A stretch of DNA of 18,263 nt from contig CAJTVL010000074.1 of the NCBI GenBank assembly GCA_910579425.1, forward strand, positions 1 to 18,263. Reading direction: 5' to 3'. The notes beneath the pieces are model-generated. The model did not search any database and was not told where the DNA came from. It saw only the letters and a list, made by a program, of their open reading frames with translations. Position numbers and translations under genes: made by a program. Positions 13,895-18,263 of this stretch are shown in pieces; positions within the stretch are counted from its first letter, which is position 1, and every line of letters starts with the position of its first letter. This DNA comes from an uncultured Lachnospiraceae bacterium. Lineage in GTDB: Bacteria; Bacillota; Clostridia; Lachnospirales; Lachnospiraceae.

Positions 13895-13928
13895 TTACCA
13901 CGCTTACCGGTCTCATCTCTCTTTCACC

Positions 13929-13957
13929 AGTATATTCGTTCTGTGCCCGAAAAGCAA
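13929..13957 (-). promoter_or_regulatory. Promoter of the 47-aa gene–kinase–ectodomain operon
   Basis: On the minus strand TTGCTT (13952–13957) and TATACT (13929–13934) are exactly 17 bp apart. The −35 and −10 hexamers are the same as those of the promoter at 6354–6382. Confidence 0.7.
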
Positions 13958-14004
13958 GGAATCTTTAAATCGACATTTCTTTTGTACTCCTTTACCCTGA
14001 AGAA

Positions 14005-14047
14005 GCTGAATAAGAGGACAGGCTTTTGGCCCATTCTCTTATCCAGC
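14005..14047 (-). terminator. Hairpin downstream of the surface protein gene
   Basis: Arms 14005–14016 and 14036–14047 pair at 11 of 12 positions (GCTGRATAAGAG type), with a 19-base loop. It begins about 40 bp past the stop at 14089. The T-run on the minus strand is short, so it may be a leaky terminator that lets some transcripts reach the kinase operon. Confidence 0.5.
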
Positions 14048-14088
14048 ATATTTTTCTGAATACAGTAAAAGAAAACTTATTTCATTCC

Positions 14089-16023
14089 TTACTTTGCAGC
14101 ATCCTTATAAATTAATGCAAATGCGTAGTAGGTGTCCGTTTCAAAGGTGATGGTCTGCAAATTGGTATCCAAATCATTCAATATAATCGGACGTCCCTTC
14201 TCCGTGACACAAATCATCCTAAACTCTCTGCCCTCTTTCTGAAATGCTCTGGGGATATTTAAAGTAATGCTTGCCTTGCTGTCCGCCTTGTAAGCAACCT
14301 TTCCGCCAGGAAGAATATTGTAGGTTCTGCCAATGTTCCAATCCCCTAATACTGCCTCGAAAGAATCGAAGCACTGCTTTCCCTGCATGGCGTTGCTGAT
14401 AATCAGATTGTAAGCGTTCTCTTTGGCTGCGGTATACTCTACCTTCTCCCTGCTATAGGCAGCATAACGCTTGATTTCGTCGGGCGTTACAGGCTTCCAT
14501 ACCTCAACTGCCGGCTCCTGCACTTCCTGAACTTCCGGCTTATGCTCATCTTCATCATCCGCAGAATTATCCGATGAGGAATTGTCAGTGTAATCTACCA
14601 ACAGGCTGAGAGCCGTATATGCGCTGTCCTTGTACTTATTCACATTCCTGGAAAGTGTTTTCACCTTTACATAGTAAGCGCGTCCCGGGGTCAAATATCT
14701 GCTGAAAGTCTTTACGGCATTAATACTTGGATAATTATTTCCCCATTGCACAATTTCTTTCTCCAAATTATCACTTGCCACTACAACATAATCAAATCCA
14801 TAGTCTTCTTCCAATTTGTATTGAGATGCGGCATCCTCCGGCAGAGTACAGGAAACAACTCCATCGGATACACTGATTGAGGGCTGTGGAAGCTGCACGT
14901 CCGGTTCTGTATAAACCCACTCCCCACTGTAATCTGTCCATTCAGAACCTGTATATCCGTCGGCCACCGATTGAACTCTGAACCTGTATGTACCTGATCC
15001 CCACTCGGCAACAAGATGGTACAGGCTAAGCGTAATCTCCTGCTTACCATAAGGTCTGCCATATTCCGTCCAGAGCTGTGGATTCTCCTCATCTCCGTCT
15101 TTTATAATTTGCACTTTAAAGAAAGAATGGTCATTCGGATTTGTAAATTTTCCTTCCCCGAACTCAGTCCATTTTAAATTCTCTACCTTCTGAAGCTTCT
15201 TCTCGGAATTGGTATTATCATTTCCGGAACCAGGGTAAACATAAGCTTCACTCTCCCCTGAAACAACGCCGTTTCCCGAGTTTAAGTTGAAATCTGTCGA
15301 AACCCCATCTGCAAATGTTACAACTTTATAGGTATAAGTTCCATTCCCATACCTTTCAAAGCACCAGTTTAAATTTTTAGATACTACGCCGCTCGTTTCC
15401 GCACTTGCGTCCGTTGTCGTAGTTTTCCCGTCAGGGCTTGCATATTTTCCATCCTTAAAAATGTGGATCACAAAATTAACCTTAGAAGCATTGGGATTGT
15501 TAAACTTAATTGTCCCGTTATCCCACTTTAAATCGGTTACCGCCAAGGCCTGGGCCGCTCTCGCATCAGGAGACTGGTCTAACGCTGCCGGCTCTGCATC
15601 AGCAGCCGCAGGGGCAGGTGCGGAAACAGCTTCCGATGTCTTTACTTCTGCTTTTACCGGCGCTTTTAAATTATTTGAAGTTGTCTCTTCTTTCACAGCT
15701 TCCCCGTCGGCAGGCTTTTCTTCCTCAGCATCAGATTTTTCTTCCGTCTCATCCGCTTTCTTGTCAGGATTTTCCGTTGTTACTTCCTTCTTATTCTCCG
15801 CCTGCTCCGCATCTGCTTCTTTATTCTCTAAATCTTCTGTTTCTTTGGAACTTAAATCCTTTTCCTCCTTTATGCGATCCGCGTTCTCGTCCGTCCCCTC
15901 CTGAACCGGGGATTCCTCCGAAGTCTGAGGTTCCTCTGCCCGCACCTCCAAAACTCCGTTCTGACACACTACCAGAGCCACGGCCCCTAAGATTGCTGCC
16001 AGCCTTTTTCCACTGTGTCTCAT
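14089..16023 (-). CDS. Secreted surface protein with fibronectin-like modules
   Basis: The 644-aa protein has a signal peptide (1–29, basic start, hydrophobic core, cleavage after VRA). A highly charged Glu/Lys/Ala spacer (30–160) follows, then three modules at about 162–264, 281–373 and 378–480. The first two share LKW...G...F.NPN, F/V.I.KDG, and WGSGTYRFRV...ADG-type blocks and look like fibronectin III relatives. An acidic linker and a C-terminal domain (about 505–644, VWKPVTPDEIKRYAAYSREK onward) complete it. There is no LPXTG, S-layer or choline-binding motif, so attachment is unknown. AAAGGAG lies about 13 bases before the ATG. The modules resemble the ectodomain encoded at 12272–13081, so the two may interact or sense the same ligand. 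An adhesin or signalling partner is a reasonable inference. Confidence 0.8.
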   Translation of the reverse strand: MRHSGKRLAAILGAVALVVCQNGVLEVRAEEPQTSEESPVQEGTDENADRIKEEKDLSSKETEDLENKEADAEQAENKKEVTTENPDKKADETEEKSDAEEEKPADGEAVKEETTSNNLKAPVKAEVKTSEAVSAPAPAAADAEPAALDQSPDARAAQALAVTDLKWDNGTIKFNNPNASKVNFVIHIFKDGKYASPDGKTTTTDASAETSGVVSKNLNWCFERYGNGTYTYKVVTFADGVSTDFNLNSGNGVVSGESEAYVYPGSGNDNTNSEKKLQKVENLKWTEFGEGKFTNPNDHSFFKVQIIKDGDEENPQLWTEYGRPYGKQEITLSLYHLVAEWGSGTYRFRVQSVADGYTGSEWTDYSGEWVYTEPDVQLPQPSISVSDGVVSCTLPEDAASQYKLEEDYGFDYVVVASDNLEKEIVQWGNNYPSINAVKTFSRYLTPGRAYYVKVKTLSRNVNKYKDSAYTALSLLVDYTDNSSSDNSADDEDEHKPEVQEVQEPAVEVWKPVTPDEIKRYAAYSREKVEYTAAKENAYNLIISNAMQGKQCFDSFEAVLGDWNIGRTYNILPGGKVAYKADSKASITLNIPRAFQKEGREFRMICVTEKGRPIILNDLDTNLQTITFETDTYYAFALIYKDAAK

Positions 16024-16077
16024 TACTGTAAGTCTCCTTTCATCGTCTCATATAGTACTCTCGGTATTACTCAACCT

Positions 16078-16083
16078 ATTATA
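16078..16083 (-). promoter_or_regulatory. Probable −10 box of the surface protein gene
   Basis: A perfect TATAAT on the minus strand lies 55 bp before the ATG. No SigA-like −35 is found at 16–18 bp; instead an inverted repeat occupies that position, so an activator may be needed. Confidence 0.45.
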
Positions 16084-16085
16084 AA

Positions 16086-16128
16086 CGGTATTTTTTTGCT
16101 TTTGGTCTACTTCCAGTAGAAAATACCG
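16086..16128. promoter_or_regulatory. Inverted repeat in the surface gene promoter region
   Basis: CGGTATTTT (16086–16094) and AAAATACCG (16120–16128) are perfect 9-bp inverted arms 25 bp apart. A second small dyad, TCTAC-TTCCA-GTAGA (16106–16120), is nested in between. The block lies directly upstream of the TATAAT at 16078–16083, where a −35 would be expected, so it could be an operator or a cruciform. Confidence 0.5.
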
Positions 16129-16158
16129 GAAATAATTCCTTATGTGTCCCTACTCGCT

Positions 16159-16208
16159 GCGCGGCCCGCATGCTGCGTCAGCAGAAATTTCCTTATGCGG
16201 GACTGCGC
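16159..16208. repeat. GC-rich imperfect palindrome
   Basis: CCCGCAT (16165–16171) and ATGCGGG (16195–16201) pair perfectly, and GCGC blocks extend the stem on both sides around an internal loop. The loop holds a small TGCTG-CGT-CAGCA hairpin. No T-run follows it on the minus strand. It looks like a REP-type intergenic palindrome. Confidence 0.45.
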
Positions 16209-16210
16209 AT

Positions 16211-16244
16211 AAAAAAAAGACAAAAACACCTGCGCATTTTCGTC
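16211..16244 (-). terminator. Terminator of the ispH–S1–cheR operon
   Basis: On the minus strand GACGAAAA (16244–16237) pairs with TTTTTGTC (16226–16219) across a 10-base loop, with one G·U pair, and eight T's follow (16218–16211). It lies 15 bp after the cheR stop. The stem is AT-rich and of modest strength. Confidence 0.6.
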
Positions 16245-16258
16245 CTCTCTCACCTTAT

Positions 16259-17044
16259 TCAAATCATAGGCCGTTCATAATAATAGGAATTTTTCCGCGT
16301 ATAACCGATTTCCCTGTAATTCAGAATCTGCTCTGAATTTCCGATGAAAAGCATCCCGCCCGGAACCAGCGACTGATAAAACTTCCTAAATACCGTGTCC
16401 TTTGCTTCCTCCGTAAAATAAATCAAAACATTACGGCAGACAATCATGTGATAATACCCTCTCGGGTAATCATTCGAGAGCAGATTGTGTTCTCTGAATT
16501 CTACCTTTGACTTAATGTCATTGGAAATCTGATAGGAAAGCCCTACCTTGGTAAAATATTTTTTCTTCAAATCCGCCGGAACCGCCGCAATGCTCTTTTC
16601 ACTGTAAAGACCGGTTCTGGCTTTGGCAATCACCTGCTTGTCCAAATCCGTGGCCACCACATGAATCATATATAACGGAATATATCTGGATAATGCCATC
16701 ACAAGGGAGTACGGCTCATCCCCTGTAGAACAGGCCGCACTCCAGATTCTTAAACTTTTGCCAAACTTATCCATCAGCTCAGGTATGACTGTTCTCTCCA
16801 TAATCTGCCACTGATCTGTATCTCTGTAAAATTCCGAAACATTAATCGTCAGGTAATTCACGAACTCCTCAAATTTCGTTCTGTCCGTCTTAAGTACCTG
16901 CATATAATTCTCGTAACCCTTAATGCCATGCTTAGCAATGAGCGCGTCTATCCTGCGCTTCATCTGCTGTTCCTTATAAGCATTCAGATCGATTCTTGTC
17001 AGTCCGAATACGGCGCTCTTAAACTGTTCATACCCATAAGCCAT
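16259..17044 (-). CDS. cheR: CheR chemotaxis protein methyltransferase
   Basis: The 261-aa protein is a full-length CheR, which methylates glutamate residues of chemoreceptors using S-adenosylmethionine. The N-terminal helical domain (1–75) ends in TINVSEFYRD. The SAM-binding motif WSAACSTGDEPYSL is at 101–114, ATDLD at 131–135 binds the adenosine, and CRNVLIYF with GGMLFIGNSEQI follow near the C-terminus. All are intact. The ATG is 16 bp from the S1 stop with only a weak AGCAGGG ribosome site, which suggests translational coupling. There are no other chemotaxis genes in the window, although the hemerythrin–REC protein could feed a related pathway. Confidence 0.93.
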   Translation of the reverse strand: MAYGYEQFKSAVFGLTRIDLNAYKEQQMKRRIDALIAKHGIKGYENYMQVLKTDRTKFEEFVNYLTINVSEFYRDTDQWQIMERTVIPELMDKFGKSLRIWSAACSTGDEPYSLVMALSRYIPLYMIHVVATDLDKQVIAKARTGLYSEKSIAAVPADLKKKYFTKVGLSYQISNDIKSKVEFREHNLLSNDYPRGYYHMIVCRNVLIYFTEEAKDTVFRKFYQSLVPGGMLFIGNSEQILNYREIGYTRKNSYYYERPMI

Positions 17045-17060
17045 AAAATTCTGCCCTGCT

Positions 17061-18203
17061 TTATTCTTCTATGTCAGCCGCTGCTGCTTCCACATCCACG
17101 CTGACAGCCTCAGGCTCCTGCGCCGGCTTCTCTTCTTTCTCCTCAGCGGACTGGTTCAAAAGTGCCTTAATGCTCAGACTGATCTTCTTGTCCTCGCTCT
17201 TAAAGTCAACTACTTTGGCAGTAACCTCATCGCCTACCTTGAGGACATCCGAGGGCTTCTCGATATGCTCCTTGGAAATCTGGGAAACATGAAGAAGCGC
17301 ATCCACTCCCGGCTCTAACTCAATAAACGCCCCAAAGTCTGTCATCCTGGCAACCTTACCCGTCACCTCGTTCCCGATCGCATACTTCTCGTCCGCGTTC
17401 GTCCAGGGGTTGTCCTCCTCAAACTTAAGGCTGAGGGCAACCTTGGTGCCGGAAATATCTTTAATGAAGGTTCTGACCTGATCCCCAACCTTGAATACCT
17501 TCCTGGGATTTTCTACACGTCCCCAGGACATCTCGGAAATATGAAGGAGACCGTCTGCGCCGCCAATATCAATAAACGCACCGAAATCCGTCACGTTCTT
17601 CACAACGCCTTCCACCACATCGCCAATATGGATGCTCTCAAGAAGCTTTCTCTGCAGCTCCGCCTTCTCGGCCACGAGAAGCTGCTTACGATCACCGATA
17701 TATCTTCTTCTCTTAGGATTGTACTCGCTGATTACAAACTGAATCTCCTGGCCTGCATATTTGGTCAGATCCTTTTCATAAACATCAGACACAAGGCTTG
17801 CAGGGATAAAGATTCTGATCTCATCTATCACAACACTGAGACCGCCTTCCAGGACTCTTGCCACCTTGGCGGTAAGAACCTCCTTGTTATTGAAAGCTTC
17901 TTCAATTCTCTTATTGCCGCGGTCTGCAGCCAGTCTTTTGTAGGTCAGGGTAACCTGTCCCTCGCCGTCATTCACCTTAAGGACCTTAACCTCCATGGTA
18001 TCGCCCGGCTTGGCCACCGTGGTCAAATCCACGTTGGATTCATTGGTATATTCGTTTCTGGTCAGGACACCGTCAGACTTATAGCCAATGTTAAGAATGA
18101 TTTCTTCCGGTTTCACATCAATGACCGTACCCTCGATCACCTCTCCTGTATGTATTGTCTTTAATGATTCTTCCAACATTTGTTCAAAAGTTAATTCTGA
18201 CAT
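17061..18203 (-). CDS. rpsA: Ribosomal protein S1-like RNA-binding protein
   Basis: The 380-aa protein has four S1 (OB-fold) RNA-binding domains at about 20–91, 107–180, 193–261 and 276–347, followed by an acidic Glu/Ala-rich tail. Domains 3 and 4 show the canonical VTDFGAFIDIG...GLLHISE and MTDFGAFIEL...ALLHVSQ patterns; domains 1 and 2 are more divergent. Four domains are usual for low-GC Gram-positives, against six in Escherichia coli. It probably aids mRNA binding to the ribosome or general RNA handling. I start at the ATG at 18203 because GGAGG lies 9 bases before it and MSELTFEQML is a typical beginning. It overlaps the ispH end by 20 bp in another frame. In many Clostridia the two are a single fused protein. 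Confidence 0.92.
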   Translation of the reverse strand: MSELTFEQMLEESLKTIHTGEVIEGTVIDVKPEEIILNIGYKSDGVLTRNEYTNESNVDLTTVAKPGDTMEVKVLKVNDGEGQVTLTYKRLAADRGNKRIEEAFNNKEVLTAKVARVLEGGLSVVIDEIRIFIPASLVSDVYEKDLTKYAGQEIQFVISEYNPKRRRYIGDRKQLLVAEKAELQRKLLESIHIGDVVEGVVKNVTDFGAFIDIGGADGLLHISEMSWGRVENPRKVFKVGDQVRTFIKDISGTKVALSLKFEEDNPWTNADEKYAIGNEVTGKVARMTDFGAFIELEPGVDALLHVSQISKEHIEKPSDVLKVGDEVTAKVVDFKSEDKKISLSIKALLNQSAEEKEEKPAQEPEAVSVDVEAAAADIEE

Positions 18204-18263
18204 AATTTTGAACCTCCTCAATAATATTGTTAGGGGTGGAAGCCCCCGCAGTAATACCCACCA
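18184..18263 (-). CDS. ispH: 3' end of ispH, 4-hydroxy-3-methylbut-2-enyl diphosphate reductase
   Basis: The last 25 complete codons read VGITAGASTPNNIIEEVQNY and then VRINF with a TGA stop. VGITAGASTPN...IIEEV is the signature C-terminus of IspH (LytB), the iron–sulfur enzyme that finishes the MEP pathway of isoprenoid synthesis. The gene begins outside the window. Its end contains the ribosome site and first codons of the S1 gene (20-bp overlap), so S1 translation is probably coupled to it. Confidence 0.9.
   Translation of the reverse strand, partial: VGITAGASTPNNIIEEVQNYVRINF

Noticed and set aside
13719..13916. 65-aa minus-strand frame overlapping the 47-aa gene
   Set aside because: Its start is well placed after AGAGAG, but the protein is Gly/Ser-rich and low in structure, while the other frame gives a compact, conserved-looking helical protein. 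It is kept only as a start ambiguity.

Overview
The window looks like a chromosomal segment of an anaerobic, spore-forming Clostridia member, most likely Lachnospiraceae. This rests on the ispH–S1–cheR gene order, remnants of a CotJC-type spore-coat manganese catalase, TnpX-like large serine recombinases, and a locus of XRE regulator, eukaryotic-type kinase and fibronectin-like surface proteins. All assignments come from reading the sequence and from family knowledge; no database search was run.

Region 1 (1–5345) looks like the right-hand part of a mobile element whose left end lies outside the window. It carries two minus-strand genes that resemble defence cargo: an AlbA_2/Schlafen-type protein with an ATPase-like domain and a winged-helix tail, and a single-chain GmrSD (DUF262–DUF1524) nuclease. 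A 45-aa protein and a TnpX-like large serine recombinase follow on the plus strand.

Region 2 (5346–8803) is the most striking part. Two in-phase pieces of one cotJC-like gene (5346–5474 and 8720–8803) are separated by a 3.2-kb element. The element has imperfect terminal inverted repeats and a GA dinucleotide at each junction. It encodes its own large serine recombinase (6451–7977, minus), a 51-aa upstream protein, a 39-aa protein and a RelE/ParE-type toxin–antitoxin pair. Exact removal between the GA copies would rejoin the two pieces in frame. The 5' part of cotJC is absent from the window and would lie beyond element 1, so the gene may be split twice. This resembles the skin-like elements that interrupt sporulation genes, but excision is an inference.

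Region 3 (8803–11640) holds a minus-strand pair: a hemerythrin–response-regulator protein, then a lipoprotein gene broken by a frameshift and probable internal deletion.

Region 4 (11700–16130) appears to be a signalling and surface locus. An XRE-like regulator (+) faces a minus-strand operon of a 47-aa protein, a Ser/Thr kinase-like protein and a membrane-anchored ectodomain protein; upstream lies a 644-aa secreted protein with fibronectin-like modules. The kinase and ectodomain frames meet at a run of eight G's, and one extra G would fuse them into a transmembrane receptor kinase.

Region 5 (16211–18263) is housekeeping: the end of ispH, a four-domain S1 protein and CheR, all on the minus strand.
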